NCBI GenBank assembly: GCA_002708415.1
Contig: PANS01000028.1
Coordinates: 1 to 35,386, forward strand
Length of the DNA stretch: 35,386 nucleotides
Direction of reading: 5' to 3'
DNA from: Micavibrio sp.
GTDB lineage: Bacteria > Pseudomonadota > Alphaproteobacteria > Micavibrionales > Micavibrionaceae
The position numbers were made by a program, and so were the translations under genes. This document shows positions 9,208-19,104 of the stretch, one piece after another; the stretch's first letter is position 1; each line of letters begins with the position of its first letter. The notes under the pieces are model-generated. The model was not told the origin of the DNA, did no database searches, and worked only from the letters and a program-made list of their open reading frames with translations.

Positions 9208-10137
9208 CTATAGAAGGTCATCCAAATTACCAGAGGATAAATTCGGATTAACGTCCATGTTGATAATACGAACATTTGTTATATTGTGAACATCGGCGAA
9301 TGGTTGTGCTAATATTTCAATGCCATCAATAGCCTCAATACGCCCCACGGGAAGTCCTACAGGAAACATTCCCCCATCGCCAGAAGTAACGAGACGTGTA
9401 CCTACGGTAACAACACTATCTTCAGGGATATACTTCAATATAGGCAGCGTATGATTACCACCAACCAGAACAGCCTTTTGCCTACTACCCTCAAGAAGAA
9501 CAGGAATACGGGAGTTAAAGTCTGTAACAAGCATGATACGTGAAGAGTTTTTCCCAACTTCAATGACGCGACCAACGAGCCCTTCACCAGCAAGAACAGG
9601 TTGGTTCTTTTTAACACCATCGGCGCGGCCAACAGCAACCAAAACAGTTTTAACAAAAGAGTTGCCTGAGTCAGCGATCACTTTAGCCGTTACATATTGA
9701 TGTGGCGCAGAGACTTTTACATTAAGCAATGCTTGCAAAGATTGATTTTCAGCCTGAAGCATAAGTGCCGTTTGATACCATTCACGCAAACGAACATTTT
9801 CTTCTTTTAGCTTTGCATTTTCCGCACGTAAATTTGTAAGGCCTGAAACACCGCCAATAAAATTAGCAGCGCCTTGAAAAGGCGCATTTACCGCTTTTAA
9901 AATTGGAGCAAAGCCATCAACAACATTTGTTCGCGCGCCTTGAAAAAAAGAAGGGTTAATAATCGAGGCAGAAAGAAATAAAAGGGAGAGAAGAATGAGA
10001 AAAACCGCGATAGACTTACCACTCATAAAATCGAATGGAAGCGCTCTTGTAAAAGATCTATTTCTGATTTTAGTATTCAATTTATTGCCAACATTTCCCG
10101 TACAAAACTTATCTCTTATGAAACGATCAGTACTCAT
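9208..10137 (-). CDS. mreC: Rod shape-determining protein MreC
   Basis: Single TM, coiled coil (LRAENAKLKEENVRLREW), VIADSGNSFVKTVLVAVGRADGVKKNQPVLAGEGLVGRV. Confidence 0.93.
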   Translation of the reverse strand: MSTDRFIRDKFCTGNVGNKLNTKIRNRSFTRALPFDFMSGKSIAVFLILLSLLFLSASIINPSFFQGARTNVVDGFAPILKAVNAPFQGAANFIGGVSGLTNLRAENAKLKEENVRLREWYQTALMLQAENQSLQALLNVKVSAPHQYVTAKVIADSGNSFVKTVLVAVGRADGVKKNQPVLAGEGLVGRVIEVGKNSSRIMLVTDFNSRIPVLLEGSRQKAVLVGGNHTLPILKYIPEDSVVTVGTRLVTSGDGGMFPVGLPVGRIEAIDGIEILAQPFADVHNITNVRIINMDVNPNLSSGNLDDLL

Positions 10138-10225
10138 ATAAATTTATGGCAAAAATAACCGTATGACAATGCTTAAAGCAGGATAATCCCACATTCGTTC
10201 AATAGTTTTAAAACGGAAAATTAGG

Positions 10226-11311
<1,086 letters not shown>

Positions 11312-11421
11312 TTAAATCGAATGATTTATAGCAAAGTTATCAAACAGGCGCACCCCTTCTTTTCAAGCAAACCACATAAATTAAAAAAGTTTTAAGTATG
11401 AATTCTCAAATTTCAGGCAGT

Positions 11422-11453
11422 AAAAAAGCCTTCCTTGTTGCCAAGAAAGGCTT
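11422..11453 (-). terminator. Rho-independent terminator downstream of rpmJ
   Basis: Minus strand: GCCTTTCTTG-gcaa-CAAGGAAGGC followed by TTTTTTA. Confidence 0.7.
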
Positions 11454-11472
11454 ACAGAGCAATTTTATAAAA

Positions 11473-11598
11473 TTAACCTTGGCGCGCTTTAAAGCGTTTA
11501 TTGACCTTATTGATCACATAAACACGTCCTTTACGGCGAATAACACGACAATTTCTATCACGTTTTTTCAATGTTTTCAATGAGTTAACAACCTTCAT
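11473..11598 (-). CDS. rpmJ: 50S ribosomal protein L36 (cysteine-poor, zinc-independent form)
   Basis: My translation: [41 protein letters not shown] (41 aa). Below the ORF-track size cutoff. Confidence 0.95.
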   Translation of the reverse strand: MKVVNSLKTLKKRDRNCRVIRRKGRVYVINKVNKRFKARQG

Positions 11599-11716
11599 CG
11601 GTTTATCTTTCTTTTATAAATTCTTAAATCTGAGCGGAAACTACTAATTTTAGGTCTAATTTGTCAACCCTTTAAACCACTTTAAGTACTTTAATTAGGA
11701 ACAATTCCAATTAAGC

Positions 11717-12112
11717 CTAAAAGGTTAAACCACCATTATGCACAACAACGACCACAATATAAGCTAAATGCGTTAAATTATGCGCTTCTTGATCAAATCC
11801 GAAGGCCCACCAGAACGCTGTATCCGTTGGTTTCCAACCGCATTTATTCGTTAGAATACCTTTTGTACGATCAACGGTACTATGAACAAACAAATCAACG
11901 ATTCCCATCCACCATAAAGCCGGTGCAAATATCAGCATAATCAATGTTGTCGCCACGCCGTGAATTAATGTATGCGAAAATAAAGCGTGATATCCCTCTT
12001 TCCCCGGCTTTCCCTTTGTTAGAGCCATCCAGTCTGTTTGCAACAAAAAATCACAGCTAAATTGTTTAGCGCGAAAGAAAAGGTAAAGAGCAAGAAGAGA
12101 TAATGGTGTCAT
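11717..12112 (-). CDS. DUF3307-type membrane protein
   Basis: FSCDFLLQTDWMALTKGKPG...ALFSHTLIHG...DLFVHSTVDRTKG resembles the DUF3307 family. Confidence 0.65.
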   Translation of the reverse strand: MTPLSLLALYLFFRAKQFSCDFLLQTDWMALTKGKPGKEGYHALFSHTLIHGVATTLIMLIFAPALWWMGIVDLFVHSTVDRTKGILTNKCGWKPTDTAFWWAFGFDQEAHNLTHLAYIVVVVVHNGGLTF

Positions 12113-12313
12113 GATGAGTAATCTTGAATAGTTTTAAACATTATGCCTATGAAATTGTCTTTCGCCAAGGATTTGTTAGGCAAATAATTATATCTCAACT
12201 AAAACATACCAAAACATACATTAAGCCCATAAATTAAATTGATTTAACACTTAAACCAAAGCATCATTGTAGAAGTAATTTTTATATTTTCATTTATATT
12301 TTAGCGCTTATAC

Positions 12314-13525
12314 ATGTCATCCCTTCAAAAACGTAATTTTCAATCTGGCGATACTATAATGACTCAAGGTCAGCATGGAGATAATGCCTTCATGATTGAA
12401 AAGGGGCGCGTTGAAATTTTAATCGAAAAAGAAAAGGGTCTAGTACAACGGGTCGGCACACGTGGGGCCGGAACCATCATTGGCGAGATGGCTCTTATTG
12501 ATGATGAACCACGTACGGCAACAATCAAGGCCACCGAAGAGTGCTCTCTCTTAGAGATAAACCGCAAAGAGTTTAATAGACGATTAGAAAACTCTGATCC
12601 TGTTATGCGTATGGTCATGCAGATTGTTTTAACACGCTATCGTGACATGCTTTCAAGAGCTGCTATTTTAGGTGAACAAAGTGGTGCCAATCAACCAGAA
12701 GATCTTGAACGCGAGTATGCAGAAAAAAGTAATGCCGTCGACACTTTTAAAATAGCAAATGAATTTGCTCTCGCCATTGAAAGAGATGAATTATCCTTAC
12801 ATTACCAACCTATGATCGACCTAAAAACAGGTTCTATCAATGGATTTGAAGCATTGATGCGATGGCATCACCCCGAACAAGGTGATATATCTCCGAATGT
12901 TTTCATTCCAATAGCAGAAGAAACAGGGCTTATTGCAAAGGCTAGTCTTTGGGCATTCGAAACAGCCTGTAAGGCGCTTTCAAAATTTCAGGCCTTATCA
13001 GACAATCATTCAGATTTATTTATGAGTGTTAATTTTTCTAGCGAAGATTTTACAAATCCGCAACTTGCACATGAACTCTTAAACATTTTAAACCGCACTG
13101 GAATAAAACCAAACAACATTCACTTAGAAATAACGGAACGACTTCTTATTTCTCACCCGACACGTGCCAAAGAAACATTAGAAAAATGTCGCGATGCTGG
13201 TATGGAAATTTCCATTGATGATTTTGGAACGGGATACAGCTCACTCAGTTACCTACATTATTACCCAATTGATATTTTAAAAATTGACCGCAGCTTCATC
13301 AAGAATATGAACGAAGATAAAACAGCCCAAGAACTCGCAAAATCTATTATCGCCCTTGGCCAAAATATGGGAATGAAAATCATTGCAGAAGGCGTTGAAA
13401 CAGAACGTGATGCGAGTGAAGTTCGTGCAATGGGTTGCGATATTGCACAAGGGTATTTTTTCTCTCGCCCTCAAGACCTCAATAGCGCCCTAAATTTCGT
13501 GAATTCTGCCGAATTTGACTTCTAA
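12314..13525 (+). CDS. Cyclic nucleotide-binding domain + EAL c-di-GMP phosphodiesterase
   Basis: N-terminal CNB domain with phosphate-binding cassette GEMALIDDEPRTATIKA. EAL domain with FEALMRW, LEITERL, DDFGTGYSSLSYL, DILKIDRSFI, IIAEGVET and AQGYFFSRP, so it is predicted catalytically intact. Confidence 0.93.
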   Translation: MSSLQKRNFQSGDTIMTQGQHGDNAFMIEKGRVEILIEKEKGLVQRVGTRGAGTIIGEMALIDDEPRTATIKATEECSLLEINRKEFNRRLENSDPVMRMVMQIVLTRYRDMLSRAAILGEQSGANQPEDLEREYAEKSNAVDTFKIANEFALAIERDELSLHYQPMIDLKTGSINGFEALMRWHHPEQGDISPNVFIPIAEETGLIAKASLWAFETACKALSKFQALSDNHSDLFMSVNFSSEDFTNPQLAHELLNILNRTGIKPNNIHLEITERLLISHPTRAKETLEKCRDAGMEISIDDFGTGYSSLSYLHYYPIDILKIDRSFIKNMNEDKTAQELAKSIIALGQNMGMKIIAEGVETERDASEVRAMGCDIAQGYFFSRPQDLNSALNFVNSAEFDF

Positions 13526-13640
13526 ATCAGCTAAATAGCCATTTAAATCGCTAAATTACTCAAAACTCCTCAAAATCAGTTAAATACCTAAAAATTGATC
13601 TAATCTTAGGATGTTTTTAAACCTTCTCCTGTATTCTTAT

Positions 13641-13669
13641 TAAGTGCGCAAAGGGAAAATTGCGCCTTA
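13641..13669 (+). promoter_or_regulatory. Stem-loop in the leader of the FecR/FG-GAP gene
   Basis: TAAG-t-GCGCAA-agggaaaa-TTGCGC-CTTA: 10 paired bases with one bulge, no following T-tract. Confidence 0.4.
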
Positions 13670-13722
13670 AAATTTAACAATATTGTTTATTTACAATGTC
13701 TTAAGGGGGCAAAGGGGAAATC

Positions 13723-16700
13723 ATGGTACAGGGAAATTCAACACTCTCGGAAAACCAAACTTTTAACGCAATGGATAATTCTTCTATCGAATTACCAGAA
13801 GGTAGCGCTTTTGCAGACATGGAAATGTCACGTGAAGGACAAGACCTCATCCTGCAATCAAACAATGGGCAAGATTTTGTCATTGAAAACTATTTTTCAG
13901 CTGATCCAGCACCTACATTAGAAAATGCCGATGGTTCTGTTTTAACACCAGAACTGGTTGAAGCTTTTGTTCAATCCCCAGAGCATCTCGCACAAATTGA
14001 AACAGCTGCAGGAACAGAGCCTGTTGGCGCTATTGAAGAATTGCACGGTGAAGCGACAGTTACACGCACCGATGGATCATCCGAACCTGTAACGCTCGGC
14101 ACACCGATTTATCAAGGTGACATTGTTGAAACAAGCGCCGATGGTGGTGTGAACATTCTTTTTGTTGACGAAACAAGCATGGCTTTAAGTGAAGGTGCGC
14201 GTTTTGCCGTTAAAGATTACAGCTTTGATGCTGAAACAGAGAGCGGCACAACTGATTTTTCTGTTCTACGCGGCGTTTTTGTTTTCACAAGTGGCCTTAT
14301 TGGTCGTGATGATCCGGACGATGTCACTATTGATACGCCTGTTGGATCAATTGGTATCCGTGGAACAATTATCGCAGGTAACATTAACCCTGAAGGTGAA
14401 AGTACAATATCTGTTGTTGAAGGGGCGATTGTTATTAAAAATGGCGCTGGTGAAAGAACGCTTTCTGAGCAATTTGAAACCATTACGATCAATGGCTTTA
14501 ACTCTGAAATACAAGATATTGGCGTATTAGAGCCAGCCGCAGTAACCAATGCTTATGGCTCTGCGAGCTATGTTATTCCTTCTCTATTCAGCAACATTAA
14601 TGATGCGGCCAAAGAAAAAGCAGCAGCAGAAGAGCAAGCGCAAGAAGAAATTTTAGAGGCAGAAACTCTTGAAGAAACAAAAGAAGAAATCATTGAAGAG
14701 CCAGTGGAAGAGCTTATGCCTGAAATGATGCAAGAGCCAGTGAATCAATCGCTTGAGTTCAAATTGATGCAAGAGCAAAATCCAATAGAAATGAAAAGAA
14801 TGCAGCGTCTTAAAATGCGTATAGCAGAGCAGCAGCAAGAAAAAGAACGTATTGATGACTTACAAAATCCTGATGTTATTGCCAATGCACAAACACCAAA
14901 ATTTACTATCGTAAACAGATTAACAGAGAACGAGCAAGACGGTGGAATTGTTGCAAGGCTTATTACAAACAAATCTGGCACACAATTTACTTTTGCTAAT
15001 GGAACAGATACAAGCACTGATGATAATTTTCAAATCATTGGTAATAATGTTGTTTTAACCACAACAGGCTATAGTGTACTAACAGGATTGGTTTCTGCCT
15101 CTGGTGCGTCTGGTTTTGACACAAGTACTCTTTGGGGTAATTACGCTATTCGCGCTACTGGTCCGGATGGACAAACCGTTATGCGTGCCTTTAATCCCGT
15201 TATTGAAGATGTTGGTATAAACTTGAATGGTAGTGGTCAAGGCCAGTATGAAGATGGATTGATCAATGTTGGTGATACAAATAATGATGGCAATGATGAC
15301 TTTGCCCTTATAAATGGTACAAGTGTCGAAACTGTTAATAACCTTCTAGGCTCCGTACTTTCAACAACAAGTACATATAACTATACATCTATTGCAGCCA
15401 TTGGTGATCTAAATAATGATGGATTCATTGATCTTGTTACAGGAAATGAATCGCTTAGTGCTGGCTCTGTTATCAATGGTAGTCTAGGCGGAGGATTCAC
15501 AGAGAATGCTTTAAGTGCATATGGCGGAGGATATGGTTCTTCCGTTTCTGGCGCAGGTGATTTTGATGGTGATGGTCAACTTGATTATATCGTTGGTGCC
15601 CCTGGTACAAACGGTGGTAATGGGCGTGTTTACCTTCATTATGCTGGTGGTAGTAACGATATTCAAATAGAAGGGACCAGCGGCGAAGGACTCGGTCAAT
15701 TTGTAGCTGGTGTTGGTGATACAAACGGCGATGGATTGAGCGATATTCTTATCGGTGGAAATAATCAAAGCCAAGCGTATCTTATTTATGGAACAACATC
15801 ACCTGGCGTATTAAACGGAATTACTACCAGTACCCTTGGAGGATCTGGCACAACAATTGATGTTAGTGGTACAGGTCAGATGATCTTGACCGGTGGCAAT
15901 GCTGGTGACTTCAATGGCGATGGTTATAGCGACATGATCATCTCCACAACAAATGGAACCGACGTCAAAAATTTTGTAGTTTTTGGTGGAAACACACTTC
16001 TATCAACAATAGATATGGCGTATCTAGAAAATCCGGATAATGCATTTAAAATAAATGATGTAAGCGGGTTTGATACAAACTACACTGTTCGATCAGTCGG
16101 TGACGTAAACGGCGATGGATTTGATGATGTTGAAGTCGGCTCAGTAGCAACAGGATTTTATATCGTCAATGGTGGGTTACAAGGAAATGTAGCATATGTT
16201 GCTGATGGTGCGCCGAATGACCTTAACCTAAGCAGTGGTAACGTATGGGCAAGCAATGATGGTCAGGCAATGGTTAATGGTCGAAATTTTTACGATAACA
16301 ATTTCAACAACTTGAGTATTCTCGGTAACAGTCAAAATAATACAATAACAGTAACTGATGAAACATTCAGAAGCATTGATGCAGGAACCGGCATGGATAC
16401 TCTTCGCTACGGCACAGCTGCTGGATCATTAGATTTTACTAATATCAATTACGAACAAATATCTGGCATTGAACGCCTACAATACTCACAAGATGGTGCA
16501 ACAATACAGCTAACCGTTGAAAATATCTTTAATTTATTAAAGACAAGCGATACTGGAGAGTTAAAAATTGAACTTGATGATTTAGGTGGCGTTACTTCAG
16601 GTAATCTTATTATTAGCGATGGTATAGGTGGAGACGATTATACAGGATCTAATCCAGAAGATGATATTGCTACAATGCTAACAGCAAGTTCTTTGAGCGG

Positions 16701-16809
16701 CGTTACAGTTTCTAACCCTAGCGGTGGAACAGGATCAGATCCATATCAGTATGACATTGGAGGATACACTCTTTATATTGATAATAACATTGCAATTGAT
16801 GCGGCGTAA
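13723..16809 (+). CDS. FecR-domain / FG-GAP repeat / RTX-like surface protein, probable type I secretion substrate
   Basis: FecR-like region (GTPIYQGDIVETSADGGVNILFVDETSMALSEGARFAVKDYSFD...TPVGSIGIRGT), Glu/Met-rich linker, six DxDGDGxxD FG-GAP motifs, RTX-like ILGNSQNNTITVTDETFRSIDAGTGMDTLRYG, and a C-terminal region typical of T1SS substrates. Encoded beside a T1SS operon. Confidence 0.8.
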   Translation: MVQGNSTLSENQTFNAMDNSSIELPEGSAFADMEMSREGQDLILQSNNGQDFVIENYFSADPAPTLENADGSVLTPELVEAFVQSPEHLAQIETAAGTEPVGAIEELHGEATVTRTDGSSEPVTLGTPIYQGDIVETSADGGVNILFVDETSMALSEGARFAVKDYSFDAETESGTTDFSVLRGVFVFTSGLIGRDDPDDVTIDTPVGSIGIRGTIIAGNINPEGESTISVVEGAIVIKNGAGERTLSEQFETITINGFNSEIQDIGVLEPAAVTNAYGSASYVIPSLFSNINDAAKEKAAAEEQAQEEILEAETLEETKEEIIEEPVEELMPEMMQEPVNQSLEFKLMQEQNPIEMKRMQRLKMRIAEQQQEKERIDDLQNPDVIANAQTPKFTIVNRLTENEQDGGIVARLITNKSGTQFTFANGTDTSTDDNFQIIGNNVVLTTTGYSVLTGLVSASGASGFDTSTLWGNYAIRATGPDGQTVMRAFNPVIEDVGINLNGSGQGQYEDGLINVGDTNNDGNDDFALINGTSVETVNNLLGSVLSTTSTYNYTSIAAIGDLNNDGFIDLVTGNESLSAGSVINGSLGGGFTENALSAYGGGYGSSVSGAGDFDGDGQLDYIVGAPGTNGGNGRVYLHYAGGSNDIQIEGTSGEGLGQFVAGVGDTNGDGLSDILIGGNNQSQAYLIYGTTSPGVLNGITTSTLGGSGTTIDVSGTGQMILTGGNAGDFNGDGYSDMIISTTNGTDVKNFVVFGGNTLLSTIDMAYLENPDNAFKINDVSGFDTNYTVRSVGDVNGDGFDDVEVGSVATGFYIVNGGLQGNVAYVADGAPNDLNLSSGNVWASNDGQAMVNGRNFYDNNFNNLSILGNSQNNTITVTDETFRSIDAGTGMDTLRYGTAAGSLDFTNINYEQISGIERLQYSQDGATIQLTVENIFNLLKTSDTGELKIELDDLGGVTSGNLIISDGIGGDDYTGSNPEDDIATMLTASSLSGVTVSNPSGGTGSDPYQYDIGGYTLYIDNNIAIDAA
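15268..16128 (+). repeat. Six FG-GAP / integrin-alpha-like Ca-binding repeats
   Basis: VGDTNNDGNDD, IGDLNNDGFID, AGDFDGDGQLD, VGDTNGDGLSD, AGDFNGDGYSD and VGDVNGDGFDD, spaced about 44-65 aa. Confidence 0.88.
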
Positions 16810-19089
16810 TCACTTACTCTTTGCGATAAAAACACCGTCCCAGTCATCTGTGGGCGGTTTTTTTGTGAATTCCATGATACGTTTTTTGTAGAGTTTGTAA
16901 TATGCGTCCATATTCGTACCAAAAACTTTTTTAGCAGCCACTTGAGCTTCTTTTACATCCTGGGCCGCACATCCAAAATCTGCTGCGCGATAAGCCGCCA
17001 ACATTCCATTATGTGTTGCCTTCCATTTCTTAAATTCTTTTGATTGAGCAACCTCATCATCGCCAATCAAAGTAAAAATACGAACAGGGATTTCTTTACC
17101 AACAACTTTAATCAGATCGATTTCAATGAAAGCTAAATCACTTGCTTGATTTTTTGTTTCTTCTCCAACTAAAATTTCAACGCCATAGGCTTTCGTTTGC
17201 CCTTCTAAACGTGACGCTAAATTCACACTATCACCAAGCGCAGAGTAAGCAAATCGTTGCTGAGAGCCCATATTGCCTACAGAACATTCACCCGTGTTGA
17301 TACCAATTCCTGCGCTTAAAACTTTAGCTTCTTGCCCTTTTTCTTTTGCTTTTAATGCAAGAGCTTCATTCACAGGAACAAGCGCTTTATTCATTTTTAA
17401 CGCCGTTAAACAAGCATTACGCGCATGATTTTTATCATCAAGAGGCGCATTCCAAAACGCCATCATCGCATCACCCATATATTTATCGATGGTTCCTTTA
17501 TTTTCCATCACCAAATCTGACATTGGTGTAAGAAAATCATTCATCAATTGTGTTAATTCTTCTGGATCCAGACTTTCAGAAATTTTTGTAAAGCTTCTGA
17601 TATCTGTAAACATAACAGAGAGCTCTTTCGTCTCCCCCCCGAGTTTTAAACTATCAGGATTTTTTGTCAGTTCATCCATATAATCTGGAGAGATATAATA
17701 CCCAAACGCGCCGCGAATTTGGCTCTTTTCCGATTCAGACCGCACATAAGCCAATAATGAAGAGAGTATAAATAATGAAAATAAAACGGCACTAGGATAG
17801 ACAGGATCAAGCAATAAACCCATATCAGAAAAAGCAATCCACGATCCAGCAAACATCGTTCCCGCTAAAGCAACCGTAATCAAACCGATCCAAAACAGAT
17901 TAAAAAACAAAGATAATATAATAATTGAAAGACCTGCCAAGGCAATCAAAGCCCCTTCTTTATCAATTATTTTATCGGGTCTTGTTAAGAATTTACCTTG
18001 AAGAATTTGCTCTGCAATATTCACATGTACTTCAACCCCTGGCGCAAATAAATTGAGCGGCGTTGAACGAATATCTTTTAAACCCTCTGCGCTCGTTCCG
18101 ATAAAAACAATTTTATTATCTATTTTTTTACGCAGTGTTTCTTTTATTTTTTTATCCAATATTTTATAAGCAGAAACATAATCATCTTTTGTTATGTCGC
18201 GATAATAAACCCACATTTTCATATGCTCATCAACTGGAATAGAATATTGATCGAGCTTCACAAGATATTTTGTATCAACGCTCGTATTCTTTTTATTTGA
18301 ACGAATAATATAACGCGCCTTGGGATCAACAAAAACACGAAGTGCTTCTAAAGCTAACAATGGGTAATAAGAGACCTTTTGTGTTGCACTCCCCTCTTTT
18401 GGATATTTATAAAAACTATGAACGCGGCGGATAATGCCATCACTTTCTGGGCTAACCATAAAATGTCCGTTACCTGCAGCAAGCTTTGACAAAATGGGAA
18501 GATTTGTTGCCACGCCTTCAGGTGCACTCACATTGCGTTCAAATTCTTTACGATCCCTAACAAGAACAGTAGGCGAAGAAACAAGGTGCGGCGTTCTACG
18601 TGTTTCTTCTTTACGGGCACGAGAAAAGCCCGTCACAACATTACCAGAATCTTTAATAGCTTGAGAAAAAATAAAATCATTATCAGGAAAACTTTTTAAA
18701 GCATCTTTGATAATTTTTGTTTCTTCAACAACAGGTAGATTCTTTGCAATATGGCGCGGCGACGTTCTATCCGTTTCCGCAAACACCATATCAAAAGCAA
18801 TCGCTTTTGCGCCCAAGTCAGTCAAATTACTAACGAGGTCAGCGACAATGTTACGGGACCATGGCCACTGACCAATTTCTTTAAGAGAGTCTTCATCCAG
18901 ATCAACAATGATTACTTGATTTGTTTTTTCACGCGGTTTTAAACGATTATATTGATCAAAAACGATATTTTGAACCTTCTTACGCGCCCCTGTTTCAGAG
19001 AAGCTATAAAGCGTTGCACAAATAAGAAAGATAAAGAGTAAACCTAAATGCACCCATTTATTGATTATAATATTCTTCATAGATAACAC
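16810..19089 (-). CDS. CHASE2 sensor domain + class III adenylate/guanylate cyclase
   Basis: CHASE2: IVFDQYNRLKPREKTNQVIIVDLDEDSLKEIGQWPWSRNIVADLVSNLTDLGAKAIAFDMVF. TM segments, then cyclase: ELSVMFTDIRSFTKISE, GTIDKYMGDAMMAFWNAP, AGIGINTGECSVGNMG, YSALGDSVNLASRLEG. Confidence 0.95.
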   Translation of the reverse strand: MLSMKNIIINKWVHLGLLFIFLICATLYSFSETGARKKVQNIVFDQYNRLKPREKTNQVIIVDLDEDSLKEIGQWPWSRNIVADLVSNLTDLGAKAIAFDMVFAETDRTSPRHIAKNLPVVEETKIIKDALKSFPDNDFIFSQAIKDSGNVVTGFSRARKEETRRTPHLVSSPTVLVRDRKEFERNVSAPEGVATNLPILSKLAAGNGHFMVSPESDGIIRRVHSFYKYPKEGSATQKVSYYPLLALEALRVFVDPKARYIIRSNKKNTSVDTKYLVKLDQYSIPVDEHMKMWVYYRDITKDDYVSAYKILDKKIKETLRKKIDNKIVFIGTSAEGLKDIRSTPLNLFAPGVEVHVNIAEQILQGKFLTRPDKIIDKEGALIALAGLSIIILSLFFNLFWIGLITVALAGTMFAGSWIAFSDMGLLLDPVYPSAVLFSLFILSSLLAYVRSESEKSQIRGAFGYYISPDYMDELTKNPDSLKLGGETKELSVMFTDIRSFTKISESLDPEELTQLMNDFLTPMSDLVMENKGTIDKYMGDAMMAFWNAPLDDKNHARNACLTALKMNKALVPVNEALALKAKEKGQEAKVLSAGIGINTGECSVGNMGSQQRFAYSALGDSVNLASRLEGQTKAYGVEILVGEETKNQASDLAFIEIDLIKVVGKEIPVRIFTLIGDDEVAQSKEFKKWKATHNGMLAAYRAADFGCAAQDVKEAQVAAKKVFGTNMDAYYKLYKKRIMEFTKKPPTDDWDGVFIAKSK
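16834..16864 (+). terminator. Rho-independent terminator of the FecR/FG-GAP gene, inside the 3' end of the convergent cyclase ORF
   Basis: ACCG-t-CCCA-gtcatctg-TGGG-CGGT followed by TTTTTTT. The minus-strand copy is followed by GTTTTTA. Confidence 0.7.
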
Positions 19090-19104
19090 TTTGTTTTCTT
19101 AAGC

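Noticed and set aside
9435-9656. 73-aa minus-strand ORF within mreC
   Set aside because: Out-of-frame shadow of a well-supported gene.
11473-11598. L36 lacking the zinc-binding Cys set as a novelty
   Set aside because: A cysteine-poor 41-aa L36 is the common form in alphaproteobacteria.
12120-12313. CRP-type site (TGTGA-N6-TCACA) upstream of the CNB-EAL gene
   Set aside because: No convincing dyad found; only AT-rich tracts and a short AAAACATAC direct repeat.
14189-15774. ORFs on other frames or strands inside the FecR/FG-GAP gene (e.g. 14189..14530 +, 14217..14549 -, 15497..15724 -, 15511..15774 -)
   Set aside because: Low-complexity products and no clear RBS; fully explained as frame shadows of the repetitive 1028-aa ORF.
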